From Singulisphaera sp. GP187 (GTDB lineage: Bacteria > Planctomycetota > Phycisphaerae > Phycisphaerales > SM1A02), in the NCBI GenBank assembly GCA_945871915.1, contig CAMBXO010000002.1:1-64000 (forward strand): 64,000 bases of DNA. Direction: 5' to 3'. This document shows, one piece after another, positions 7,550-16,459 of the stretch. Made by a program: the position numbers and the translations under genes. Every line of letters begins with the position of its first letter. Position 1 is the first letter of the stretch. The notes under the pieces are model-generated. The model was not told the origin of the DNA, did no database searches, and worked only from the letters and a program-made list of their open reading frames with translations.

Positions 7550-9664
7550 ATGCTCGACTCCTGCATACAGCATTCACCCTTGGCTTCAACCAAGTCGGCT
7601 TGGCTCATTTGGCATTCCCAGCGCAGCCTGCTTGGCATGGCATTGGGTCTGTTTCTTGCCACTTCGAATGCCTTTTCCGTTGTGCTTCCGGTTTCAACAC
7701 GCCAAGGCATCGGCGCGATTCCGTACCAAAACGGCGCATCATTTGGCGTGACCTTTCGCACATGGGCTCCCAATGCACAGGCTGTCAGTGTTCCCGGAAA
7801 CTTTAATGCGTGGAACTTGACCGCGCATCAACTTTCAAGTGAAGGCAACGGATTCTGGTCTGGCGATATTGCCTCCGTGCAAGTGGGCGCGCAGTACAAG
7901 TTTGGAATCAAGTTTGGCGGCTGGTGGACGCAGAAAAACGATCCTCGCGCTCGCGATCTGACAAGCAGCGTGGGCAGCAGCGTGGTGTACGACGCCAACG
8001 CCTACCAGTGGATCACGACCGATTTCCAAATGGCCAATTGGAACGAATTGGTCATTTACGAATTGCATCTGGGAACCTTTGCCGTTGAGGCAGGCAGTAC
8101 GCCGCCCTCCACCTTCCTGCAAGCTATTGACAAATTGGATTACCTCGACGAGTTGGGAATCAATGCCATTAGCCTTATGCCGATCAACGAATTCCCCGGC
8201 GACATGAGTTGGGGTTACAACCCCAGTTACCCATTTAGCGTTGAGAACGCCTACGGAACCCCCGATGATTTGAAACAGTTCATTGACGAAGCACACTTGC
8301 GAGGCATTGCGGTGCTGAACGATGTGGTGTTTAACCACCTTGGCCCAAACGATATGGACCTATGGAAATTTGACGGGTGGAATCAGAACAACTTGGGCGG
8401 CATCTTTTTCTACAACGATGTGACCCGTGCCACAACTCCATGGGGAGCCACGCGTCCGGATTACACTCGCAACGAAGTACGCCAGTACATCCGCGACAAT
8501 GTCATCATGTGGCTCGACGAATTCCGCATGGACGGGCTACGGTGGGACGGAACAAAGTACATGCGTCGCACGGATCAATTTGGACAGGACCTGCCGGAGG
8601 GCTGGAGTCTGTTCCAGTGGTGCAACAATGAGATCGACTCGCTCTTCCCAGGAAAACTCTCAGTCGCCGAAGACTTTGATGACAATGATTGGATCACCAA
8701 GACCACGGGAGCCGGCGGCGCGGGCTTTGATAGTCAGTGGGACTGGTTCGTTCACAATGTGCGAGATGTCGTGCAGCAAACGTGGGACAGCAATCGCGAC
8801 ATGTGGAAGCTTTGGGAATCCATCACTCACAGCTACAACGGCAATCACACGGAGCGAGTGATCTTTGTGGAAAGCCACGATGAAGTGGCCAACGGCAAGC
8901 AGCGATTGAGCAGCAGCATTAGTAGTGCCACGCCCGGTGATTGGTATGCACGAAAGCGCAGCACGCTGGCCGCAGCCGTGACCTTCTGCAGCCCCGGAAT
9001 TCCCTTTATGTTTCAAGGGCAGGAATTTCTTGAAGACGGCTACTTCACCGCCGAGGATCCGCTGGACTGGACCAAGGCCACAACCTATTCAGGCATTCTG
9101 GCTTTGTACCGAGACATGATTGGATTGCGTCGCAATACACAAGGCATCACTCTGGGCCTTACTGGCCCCAATTCCAATGTGCATCATGTGAACAACACCA
9201 ATAAGGTGATTGCGTGGCATCGCTGGATGAATGGTGGCGCTGGCGACGATGTGGTGATTCTTGCAAACTTCGGTGCCTTCCCGCTCACCAATTACCGAAT
9301 CGGATTGCCCCGCTCTGGAACATGGAAGTGCAGGTTCAACAGCGACTGGAATGGGTACAGCTCTGATTACTCCAACACTCCAAGCGTCGAGGTGGAGGCC
9401 AACGGTGGCTCATACGACGGCTTGAATCAGAGCGCCAGTTTTAATGTCGGCGGCTATTCGGTTGTGGTCTATTCACAAGGTGATGCACAGACCCCTGGGA
9501 ATCCGGCGGACATCGATGGGAATTGCGTCATTGATTCAGGTGATATCGCTCTGTTATTGCTTGATATTGGCACCCTTGGCGGACCCGGCGATCTTGATGG
9601 CGATGGCGTTGTTTCGATTAGCGATGTGGCACTGCTGCTTCTCGATATGGGATGGTCCTGCTGA
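7550..9664 (+). CDS. Secreted GH13 enzyme, 1,4-alpha-glucan branching-enzyme-like, with dockerin-like tail (copy 1)
   Basis: A 704-residue protein when started at the ATG at 7550; the frame is open to 7454. An N-terminal hydrophobic signal (about residues 28-42) is followed by a CBM48-type domain (GVTFRTWAPNAQAVSV) and a GH13 barrel. The conserved motifs fit GlgB-like enzymes: DVVFNH (258-263), GLRWDG with nucleophile Asp333, VAED with acid/base Glu374, and SHDEV with Asp444. The last 52 residues form two dockerin-like repeats (DIDGNCVIDSGDIALLLLD and DLDGDGVVSISDVALLLLD). It probably acts on extracellular starch or glycogen; branching is inferred from the motifs, and hydrolysis or transglycosylation cannot be excluded. 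A paralog follows immediately, overlapping or abutting it. Confidence 0.85.
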   Translation: MLDSCIQHSPLASTKSAWLIWHSQRSLLGMALGLFLATSNAFSVVLPVSTRQGIGAIPYQNGASFGVTFRTWAPNAQAVSVPGNFNAWNLTAHQLSSEGNGFWSGDIASVQVGAQYKFGIKFGGWWTQKNDPRARDLTSSVGSSVVYDANAYQWITTDFQMANWNELVIYELHLGTFAVEAGSTPPSTFLQAIDKLDYLDELGINAISLMPINEFPGDMSWGYNPSYPFSVENAYGTPDDLKQFIDEAHLRGIAVLNDVVFNHLGPNDMDLWKFDGWNQNNLGGIFFYNDVTRATTPWGATRPDYTRNEVRQYIRDNVIMWLDEFRMDGLRWDGTKYMRRTDQFGQDLPEGWSLFQWCNNEIDSLFPGKLSVAEDFDDNDWITKTTGAGGAGFDSQWDWFVHNVRDVVQQTWDSNRDMWKLWESITHSYNGNHTERVIFVESHDEVANGKQRLSSSISSATPGDWYARKRSTLAAAVTFCSPGIPFMFQGQEFLEDGYFTAEDPLDWTKATTYSGILALYRDMIGLRRNTQGITLGLTGPNSNVHHVNNTNKVIAWHRWMNGGAGDDVVILANFGAFPLTNYRIGLPRSGTWKCRFNSDWNGYSSDYSNTPSVEVEANGGSYDGLNQSASFNVGGYSVVVYSQGDAQTPGNPADIDGNCVIDSGDIALLLLDIGTLGGPGDLDGDGVVSISDVALLLLDMGWSC

Positions 9665-9675
9665 ACGGCACCCAT

Positions 9676-11847
9676 ATGGGTTTCAAGCAATTACTGCAAG
9701 TTTGTTCCAGCAGTGTGAAGCTCATCCGTCCACAATGCGATTGGCAGCAAGCCTGCACGGCCCTCTTCCTCGGTCTTCTTGTTTCCACATCAGTTCATGC
9801 TGCCGTACTTCCGGTCTCCACTCGGCCAGGCGTCGGGGCCATGCCGTACCAGTCCGGTTCCGTGAAGGGTGTCACATTCCGCACATGGGCTCCCAACGCG
9901 CAAGCCGTCAGCGTGGCCGCCTCATTCAACTTCTGGAGCAACACCACCCATCAACTCTCAAGCGAGGGCAATGGCTACTGGTCGGGCGATGTTGTGAATG
10001 CTCCATCAAGTGCGCAATACAAGTTTGCAATCAAGATTGCAGGCGCCTATCAGCAGAAGGCTGACCCGCGTTCAAGGCAACTGGTCAATAGTGTGGGCAG
10101 CAGTATTGTGGTGGATCCCGCTGCGTACACCTGGACCAACACGGACTTTCAGATTCCCAATTGGAACGAATTGGTGATCTACGAAATGCATCTCGGCACC
10201 TTTCATGTGCCCAGCGGCACCACTGCTCCAGCCAACTTTGCCGAGGCCACGGATCGGCTGGATGATCTTCGGGACTTGGGCATCAATTGCATTGAACTCA
10301 TGCCCGTCAATGAATTTCCCGGGGATATTTCGTGGGGATACAACCCGTCGTTCCCCTGTAGCGTCGAAAGCGCCTATGGAGGCGTAAACGAAATGAAAAA
10401 ATTCATCGATGCGTGTCACAGTCGCGGAATCGCCGTGGTGCACGATGTGGTTTTTAATCACTGGGGGCCGAGCGATCTCTCCATGTGGCGGTACGACGGC
10501 TGGTATCAGAACAATCTTGGCGGCATCTACTTCTTTAGCGACACCGTGCAAGCCTCGACACCCTGGGGCCCGCGTCCAGATTTCGGGCGCACTGAAGTGC
10601 GTGAGTTCATCCGTGACAGCGCAATGCAATGGCTGAATGAATTTCGCATGGACGGATTACGGTGGGATGCCACCAAATTCATGCGCCGCACTGATATTGG
10701 TGGAGTGGATATCCCGACCGGTTGGAGCCTGTTGCAGTGGTGCAATGACGCGATTGACCTACCGTTCTCAGGCAAAATCTCTATCGCCGAGGACTTTGAT
10801 GACGATGCCGTCATCACACGTACCACGGCGGCTGGTGGTGCAGGCTTCGACAGTCAATGGGACTCCTTTGTGCACACCATCCGAAGTGTGGTCAGCCCTA
10901 GCAGCGACAGCCTTCGCGACATGAACACCGTACGCGACCTCATTCAAAAGAGTTACAACGGCCAGCACACTCAGCGCGTGATCTTTACGGAGAGTCACGA
11001 TGAAGTGGCACAGAACAACGGCAAATTGCGAGTGCCGTCCCTCATTAGCAGTTCCACCCCTGGTGGGTGGGCCGCTCGCAAACGAAGCACGCTCGCGGCA
11101 GGCGTGATGTTCTTTAGTCCCGGCATTCCAATGATCTTCATGGGGCAGGAGTTCCTCGAGAGCGGGTCATGGGATGCCAATGTTCCGCTCGATTGGGGGA
11201 AGGAGACAACCTATTCCAGCATCCGACAGATGTACAAGGACATGATCGCCCTTCGCAGGAATGCCGGCGGGGTGACCTGCGGACTGACCGGCGCCAACAC
11301 GAATGTGCATCATGTGAACAACTGGAACAAGGTCATCGCGTGGCATCGCTTTGCCGAAGGAGGTCCAGGTGATGATGTCATGGTGGTCGCCAACTTTGGT
11401 GGATTCCCACTTTCGAACTATCGAATTGGATTGCCGCAATCTGGAACCTGGCACTGCAGGTTTCATGGTGACTCGACCGCATATAGCAGCGACTTTGCCA
11501 ATGTAGGTGGGTCCGACATCGAGGCCAGCGGATCGAGCTATGACGGATTGCCCGCCAGTGGAGTCTTTGCTCTTGGGCCATATTCGATTGCGGTGTATTC
11601 ACAGGGTGAGGGCGGCACCGGCAACCCAGCCGACCTTGATGGAAATTGTGTCGTTGATTCGGGCGATGTCGCTCTGATTCTGTTGGACATTGGGTCGGCT
11701 GATGTTCCGGCGGACCTCGACGGTGATGGGTTTGTTTCAACCAGTGACGTTGGATTGCTGCTTCTAGACTTTGGTTGGACTTGTCCCTTACCCGTTGAAA
11801 TGCAGGCTCTTATGGCTTTGCCTTACATTCGAATTGAGTTCGAATGA
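9676..11847 (+). CDS. Secreted GH13 enzyme, 1,4-alpha-glucan branching-enzyme-like, with dockerin-like tail (copy 2)
   Basis: A 723-residue paralog of the preceding gene, sharing the domain order and long identical stretches such as FRTWAPNAQAVSV, GGAGFDSQWD and GLTGxNxNVHHVNN. The start chosen is the ATG at 9676, 11 bp after the upstream stop; an in-frame ATG at 9652 would overlap copy 1. A signal peptide ends near VSTSVHA. The catalytic set is intact: DVVFNH, GLRWDA with Asp331, IAED with Glu372 and SHDEV. Region II reads WDA here and WDG in copy 1, so substrate handling may differ. After the two dockerin-like repeats there is an extra 20-residue tail (starting PLPVEMQAL) missing from copy 1. 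The two are probably a tandem duplication transcribed together. Confidence 0.85.
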   Translation: MGFKQLLQVCSSSVKLIRPQCDWQQACTALFLGLLVSTSVHAAVLPVSTRPGVGAMPYQSGSVKGVTFRTWAPNAQAVSVAASFNFWSNTTHQLSSEGNGYWSGDVVNAPSSAQYKFAIKIAGAYQQKADPRSRQLVNSVGSSIVVDPAAYTWTNTDFQIPNWNELVIYEMHLGTFHVPSGTTAPANFAEATDRLDDLRDLGINCIELMPVNEFPGDISWGYNPSFPCSVESAYGGVNEMKKFIDACHSRGIAVVHDVVFNHWGPSDLSMWRYDGWYQNNLGGIYFFSDTVQASTPWGPRPDFGRTEVREFIRDSAMQWLNEFRMDGLRWDATKFMRRTDIGGVDIPTGWSLLQWCNDAIDLPFSGKISIAEDFDDDAVITRTTAAGGAGFDSQWDSFVHTIRSVVSPSSDSLRDMNTVRDLIQKSYNGQHTQRVIFTESHDEVAQNNGKLRVPSLISSSTPGGWAARKRSTLAAGVMFFSPGIPMIFMGQEFLESGSWDANVPLDWGKETTYSSIRQMYKDMIALRRNAGGVTCGLTGANTNVHHVNNWNKVIAWHRFAEGGPGDDVMVVANFGGFPLSNYRIGLPQSGTWHCRFHGDSTAYSSDFANVGGSDIEASGSSYDGLPASGVFALGPYSIAVYSQGEGGTGNPADLDGNCVVDSGDVALILLDIGSADVPADLDGDGFVSTSDVGLLLLDFGWTCPLPVEMQALMALPYIRIEFE
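11826..11846 (+). other. Inverted repeat overlapping the stop codon of the second GH13 gene
   Basis: CATTCGAA and TTCGAATG form a perfect 8-bp stem around TTGAG; the right arm overlaps the TGA stop at 11845-11847. A second small hairpin (11868-11882) and an A/T-rich one (11889-11909, loop TCCGCGT) follow within 65 bp. There is no classic terminator with a GC stem and T-run here, so these hairpins may serve as the 3' end of the GH13 transcript. Confidence 0.45.
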
Positions 11848-12046
11848 ATTATTGGACATAACTCAAGAAAACTTGCAGTTTTGACATCTCAAAAATCCGC
11901 GTTTTTTGATGGTTTCCTGCTTGGTTCTCCTCAAATCGGTGTCATGATGCGGCATAGATGAATTGAATTCTTTGCCTGGACTGTTCCCACTTTCCCAGTC
12001 GAAGCGGTGTTTGCCCTGTTTCCCCTCGTTCCTTGGAGTTTCCAAA

Positions 12047-12706
12047 ATGCGAAATCTGATTTCTGCGTCTGCAGTCTTGGTTGTGGCCTCTCTTTCGTCG
12101 GCCGATATTTTCACCGATGCGAGTTATGACCTGTTCGAAGACGACCTTCCAAACCTAGACATTACCAGTGTGAATGTTTCGCACACGGAAAGTACTGTCA
12201 CCTTTGATGTGACAACGCGTGGTTTCTCAGACTGGTCGAAGTACATGATCCTGATTAGTTCAGGCGGCCATGGCGATGGCAGCAATGCTTGGAGCCGACC
12301 GGTCAATCAGATGGGCGGCAATGCCAATTTCTTCATTGGAAGTTGGGTTGATCAAACGAGCAACAACAGTCAATTGGTTGCATACCAGAATGGTGGATGG
12401 AACTGGGATCTTCACTTGGGTTTTTCAAATTCCCGATCAGGCAACACCGTGAGTTGGACGGTTTCACGAAATGGAATTGGTGCCGGCGCTTCGAATGCAT
12501 CATTCGACTTTGATGTTCTGACTTCCGGCGGCGGAGGCAACGATGCCGGCGTGGATCACTTGAGTACGCCTAACTTGTCCATGACCCATTGGGGTGCAAC
12601 GAGTTATTCAGGCGCCTTCCTGCATTACAGCATGGCTCCAATTCCAGCGCCCGGTGCTGTGGCACTCATCGGACTTGCTGGCCTTGTGGCTCGCCGCAGG
12701 AAGTAA
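12047..12706 (+). CDS. Exported protein with PEP-CTERM-like sorting motif
   Basis: A 219-residue protein starting at the ATG at 12047, preceded by TTGGAG at a suitable distance; the frame is open back to 11963. A signal peptide (ending near SLSSADI) leads into a beta-rich domain with many Asn, Ser, Gly and Trp residues, suggestive of a carbohydrate-binding or surface beta-sandwich. The C-terminus IPAPGAVALIGLAGLVARRRK has the motif-helix-basic-tail layout of a sorting signal, closely matching the protein that ends at 185. The position between secreted amylolytic enzymes and the glucan operons suggests, by context only, a role in binding or presenting glucan at the surface. No named family was recognised. 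Confidence 0.78.
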   Translation: MRNLISASAVLVVASLSSADIFTDASYDLFEDDLPNLDITSVNVSHTESTVTFDVTTRGFSDWSKYMILISSGGHGDGSNAWSRPVNQMGGNANFFIGSWVDQTSNNSQLVAYQNGGWNWDLHLGFSNSRSGNTVSWTVSRNGIGAGASNASFDFDVLTSGGGGNDAGVDHLSTPNLSMTHWGATSYSGAFLHYSMAPIPAPGAVALIGLAGLVARRRK

Positions 12707-12756
12707 GTTCAAACGCTGGTCGCTGTCCAACCAGCATCACACATCACGACGCATTT

Positions 12757-12791
12757 CCGAAGCCGCGTTCAATCGCGGCTTCGGTTTTTTT
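12757..12791 (+). terminator. Rho-independent terminator
   Basis: A perfect 11-bp GC-rich stem (12757-12767 with 12774-12784) with a 6-nt loop is followed by seven T residues. It lies 50 bp after the sorting-motif gene and just before the convergent end of glgP. The T-run is on the plus strand, so it mainly serves the plus-strand gene. Confidence 0.9.
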
Positions 12792-12801
12792 ACCTTGTCG
12801 T

Positions 12802-15000
12802 TTATGCATTCGCTGGCAGGTAACTCTTTTCAAGGTACTCCGCCACCATCCGATGCGTGTTGAATCGCCCTGGAATGGTGGCGGCACTGTGCAAGGCACG
12901 CTCAAGCCATTTCAGCGGAAGCCCCTCGTCATTTCGGCCGTAGAAATCAGGCACCACCTTGCTCTCAAGCATGTCAAACAAACTCTCCCAATCCAGTGAA
13001 TCCTGTTTCTGGCGATCACTCCCCTCACTGCCATCACCAATGGCCCACCCGTTCTTGCCGTCGTAACTCTCCGGCCACCACCCATCGAGAATGCTGAGAT
13101 TGATGCCGCCGTGCATCGGAGGCTTCATCCCACTTGTGCCACTGGCCTCATGGGGTCTTAGCGGATTGTTCAGCCACACATCACAACCGCTCACCAGCAT
13201 GCGGCCGACATGCATGTCGTACTCCTCGATCAACGCCACGCGTCCCTCAAGCCCCTGTTCCCGTGTCCAGTGATGCACCTCTGCGGCAAGAGCCTGCCCC
13301 TCCCGATCACGCGGATGTGCCTTGCCGGCAAAGACAATCTGCACTGGGCGAAGTGGGTCACAGACAAGACTTCGCAAACGCTCTGGTTGTCTCAGAATGA
13401 GCGGCGCCCGCTTGTAGGTGGCAAATCGTCTTGCAAATCCAATGGTGAGTGCCGTGGGATCGAACGCAAGACCGGCTCGCATCACCGCCTCGGGTGCAGC
13501 CCCCCTACGCCGGGCCTGCCGAACGAGGCGATCACGGACAAAGTGAACGAGTCGTGATCGAAGTTGGGTTCGTAACGCCCAGAATTCTGCTCGATCAGCT
13601 CGCTCCACGGCTGCCCACTGGTCTCGGCCACGCTCAATGACATCTAAGTCCAGACCGACTGATCGCTTCCAGAAAGCCTCGGCCTCGGGTGCAAGCCATG
13701 TGCGCGAATGCACGCCGTTTGTGACATGCCCAATGGGGACCAGCGCAGCATCCGCAACACCATAAATCTGCTGCCACATTTCGCGAGTGACTCGGCCATG
13801 CAATGCGGCAACACCGTTGACATGCTCCGCGGTACGCAAGGCGAGTGCCGTCATGCAGAAGAGCGACTTGGGATCGATCGTTCGTTCAGAACCCATGTCT
13901 AGGAACGCGCGGCGACCAAGGCCGGCCTCACGCCAAGATGGTTCGAGCACGTCGGCAACCATGTCAGGGTCGTACCGATCATGCCCAGCCGGAACCGGTG
14001 TGTGCGTGGTAAAGACTGTGGAGCGACGGATGTACGCCAAGGCATCCTCGAGCCCTTGCCCCTTGCGACGAAGTTGTGCCAATCGGGCAATGCTTGCAAA
14101 GGCAGCGTGCCCCTCATTCAGGTGGAACACGCTCGCCTTGATTCCGAGTGCCCGTAGCGCCATGACGCCACCCACACCGAGCAACACTTGCTGACGCATT
14201 CGAAGTTCAGGGTCACCTTTGTACAAACCTTCCGTCAGTCGGCGATCTTTAGGGCGATTCACCTTTCGGTCGGAATCCAAGAGCACCATCTTGACTCGAC
14301 CAACTCGCATGATCCACAGCCGTGTTTCCACTTTGCGATCACCGATGGGCACGCGAATATCCACACCAGTGTCTTCCAACGGCATGGATCGCGGATCCCG
14401 ATGCGCCTCCATCACGCGAGTCGATCCGTCGGAACGAAATTCCTGCTGGTAGTACCCGTGCTGATACAGAATCCCAACAGCCGTGAGCGGAATGCCAAGA
14501 TCGCTGGCACTTTTCAGGTGATCGCCCGCCAGCACACCCAGCCCACCCGAATACTGCTGCAGGCTTTCGTGAATGGCAAATTCACTACAGAAGTAGGCGA
14601 TGTGCAACTTTTGAGAGCCACCGAACTGCTGTTGTTCAAACCATGGAACCGTTTTGTGGTAAGCGCGGTGGGCGTCTCTCGCCGCCTTCACAAGCCCACG
14701 AAACTCTGCGTCCATACACCGTGCCGCAAAATTTGGCCCCGCGACTTTGCGAAGCACCGCACACGGATCATGGTTGCTGGCCTCCCACACAATTGGATCA
14801 AGCGCCGCAAAGGGTCGTTGAGCCAACTCATTCCAACTCCACCAAAGATCGTGAGACAGTTTGTTCAGATCACGGAGTACCTCCCGGACAACTGATGCTG
14901 GTGCTTGGACCATTTCACCCAAAGCGATGGCGGATGGATCTCTGTTGGCACCAATCACTTTCACTCGTGTGGGTTGTCGAGGCTTTGCGGATGCGGCCAT
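12802..15000 (-). CDS. glgP: Alpha-glucan (maltodextrin/glycogen) phosphorylase, short form
   Basis: GlgP releases glucose-1-phosphate from the non-reducing ends of alpha-1,4-glucans using phosphate and pyridoxal phosphate. The 732 residues carry the N-terminal DUF3417-type segment (NKLSHDLWWSWN) typical of the shorter bacterial/archaeal phosphorylases, then the GT35 catalytic domain with HLNEGHAAF, HTPVPAGHDRY, and FARRFATYKRAPL. The C-terminal EASGTSGMKPPMHGGINLS motif holds the residues around the PLP and phosphate site. The ATG at 15000 was chosen because it sits 7 bp after the malQ stop; the longer frame would run far into malQ. It is the last gene of the amylase-malQ-glgP operon and would channel imported dextrins to glycolysis. 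Confidence 0.94.
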   Translation of the reverse strand: MAASAKPRQPTRVKVIGANRDPSAIALGEMVQAPASVVREVLRDLNKLSHDLWWSWNELAQRPFAALDPIVWEASNHDPCAVLRKVAGPNFAARCMDAEFRGLVKAARDAHRAYHKTVPWFEQQQFGGSQKLHIAYFCSEFAIHESLQQYSGGLGVLAGDHLKSASDLGIPLTAVGILYQHGYYQQEFRSDGSTRVMEAHRDPRSMPLEDTGVDIRVPIGDRKVETRLWIMRVGRVKMVLLDSDRKVNRPKDRRLTEGLYKGDPELRMRQQVLLGVGGVMALRALGIKASVFHLNEGHAAFASIARLAQLRRKGQGLEDALAYIRRSTVFTTHTPVPAGHDRYDPDMVADVLEPSWREAGLGRRAFLDMGSERTIDPKSLFCMTALALRTAEHVNGVAALHGRVTREMWQQIYGVADAALVPIGHVTNGVHSRTWLAPEAEAFWKRSVGLDLDVIERGRDQWAAVERADRAEFWALRTQLRSRLVHFVRDRLVRQARRRGAAPEAVMRAGLAFDPTALTIGFARRFATYKRAPLILRQPERLRSLVCDPLRPVQIVFAGKAHPRDREGQALAAEVHHWTREQGLEGRVALIEEYDMHVGRMLVSGCDVWLNNPLRPHEASGTSGMKPPMHGGINLSILDGWWPESYDGKNGWAIGDGSEGSDRQKQDSLDWESLFDMLESKVVPDFYGRNDEGLPLKWLERALHSAATIPGRFNTHRMVAEYLEKSYLPANA

Positions 15001-15007
15001 GGAACCA

Positions 15008-16459
15008 TCAACTCTCCCGCAAACGACGACCCTTTGCAAGGCGGTTCGTTCTTGCAGCCAAAGCTCGTAGGGTCTTGGCGACACGCTTCGGCAGGAGTTT
15101 GGGCGGCAATCGCCACTTCCAATTTCCATTCGCTCGCCCCGGCACATTCATCCTTGAATCTGGTCCAAGACCCAAAATGTCCTGCATGGCAACGATGGCA
15201 GTGCATGCAGGACTTGCGTAGGCCATCCGAATCAGGGCTTTTTCAGGGCATGGGATCGATCCGCCGGCGATGCTCTGAAATCTTGCCACAGCGCTCCGTG
15301 GAAGGTGCTTCACCCACCCACGGCTGACATCGTTGTCGTGTGTGCCCGGATATACAACGCAATGCTTCGGGTGGTACTGCGGAAGATCACGACTGTCATC
15401 ACTGTAAAACGCGTTGTGGAGAAGTTTCATTCCGGGCAATCCAAAGTCATCCCGAAGTTTTTCCACCGCTGGCGTAACAGCGCCAAGGTCCTCTGCAATC
15501 AGTGGCAAGCGACCAAGCCGGTGCTCAATGGCCGTCAGCAATTCACGCCCGGGTGTGGGTCGCCAATGACCCTTGCGAGCGGTGTGTGCCGTTCCAGGTA
15601 TTTCAAATGCATGCACAAGCCCAACAAAGTGATCAATCCTCAACGCATCGAATCGTTCCAATGCCGTGGCCACACGTGCGGTCCACCACCGAAACTTTTC
15701 GCGTCGATGCGCCGCCCACGCGTAATGCGGATGCCCCCATCGTTGACCATTCGTTGAGAAGCAATCAGGCGGCACACCCGTGACGACCGTTGGCTTTCCA
15801 TGGCGATCAAGCCGAAAGAGTTCCGGTCGATCCGCAACATCCGCTGAATCCAATGTGACAAAGATCGGCAAGTCACCAACCAACTGCACTCCCTTGCCAT
15901 GACACTCGCTCCGAAACTTCTTCCATTGCTTGTCAAATTGGTATTGCAGAAAGGCGTGGAGATCGCAAGAGCCCCCTTCTTTTCCCGATGCAAATGCACA
16001 CCAACCCTGCAACCAATGGCGCGTGTGGCGTACAAACCGCACATAGTCCGGGCTGTGATGCTTTTTCTTTTTTTGAAATGCATCAAAGGCCTCTGCAAAC
16101 CTGGGGCGTTTGAAAGCCCTCGCGGCTGCAAAGTCGCACGGACCTTGTCCAAGTCGCTGCGGCGCTTTGAGTCGCTTGCGAGCAAGCAATCCATCCTCGA
16201 CCAAACGCTCAAGACTGACCAGGAGTGGTTCAGCGGCAAAACTGCTGGTGCTGCTGTATGGACTTGCTCCGTACCCAACGGGACCAATCGGCAACATCTG
16301 CCACAGAGAGATTCCAGCGGATTGACACCACGAAGCAAATGAAACACTTGATCTCCCAAGATCACCCACGCCGTGCGGACCTGGCAAACTTGTGAGGTGC
16401 AACAGGACGCCTGCACGCCGTTGTTGAAAGATTTTCGCGATGCGCCCGGGTGGACTCAT
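15008..16459 (-). CDS. malQ: 4-alpha-glucanotransferase (amylomaltase, GH77)
   Basis: MalQ disproportionates maltodextrins, releasing glucose and making longer chains for phosphorylase. The 483 residues fit bacterial amylomaltases of about 500. The N-terminus has RRAGVLLHLTSLPGPHGVGDLG, then WQMLPIGPVGYGASPYSSTS, the ALRIDHFVGL segment with the nucleophile Asp, LIAEDLGAVTP with the acid/base Glu, and GTHDNDVSRGW. All GH77 signatures are therefore present. The start is fixed by the ATGA overlap with the upstream amylase stop (16456-16459). The cytoplasmic location is supported by the absence of a signal peptide. It is translationally coupled to the amylase and lies 7 bp before glgP. Confidence 0.94.
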   Translation of the reverse strand: MSPPGRIAKIFQQRRAGVLLHLTSLPGPHGVGDLGRSSVSFASWCQSAGISLWQMLPIGPVGYGASPYSSTSSFAAEPLLVSLERLVEDGLLARKRLKAPQRLGQGPCDFAAARAFKRPRFAEAFDAFQKKKKHHSPDYVRFVRHTRHWLQGWCAFASGKEGGSCDLHAFLQYQFDKQWKKFRSECHGKGVQLVGDLPIFVTLDSADVADRPELFRLDRHGKPTVVTGVPPDCFSTNGQRWGHPHYAWAAHRREKFRWWTARVATALERFDALRIDHFVGLVHAFEIPGTAHTARKGHWRPTPGRELLTAIEHRLGRLPLIAEDLGAVTPAVEKLRDDFGLPGMKLLHNAFYSDDSRDLPQYHPKHCVVYPGTHDNDVSRGWVKHLPRSAVARFQSIAGGSIPCPEKALIRMAYASPACTAIVAMQDILGLGPDSRMNVPGRANGNWKWRLPPKLLPKRVAKTLRALAARTNRLAKGRRLRES

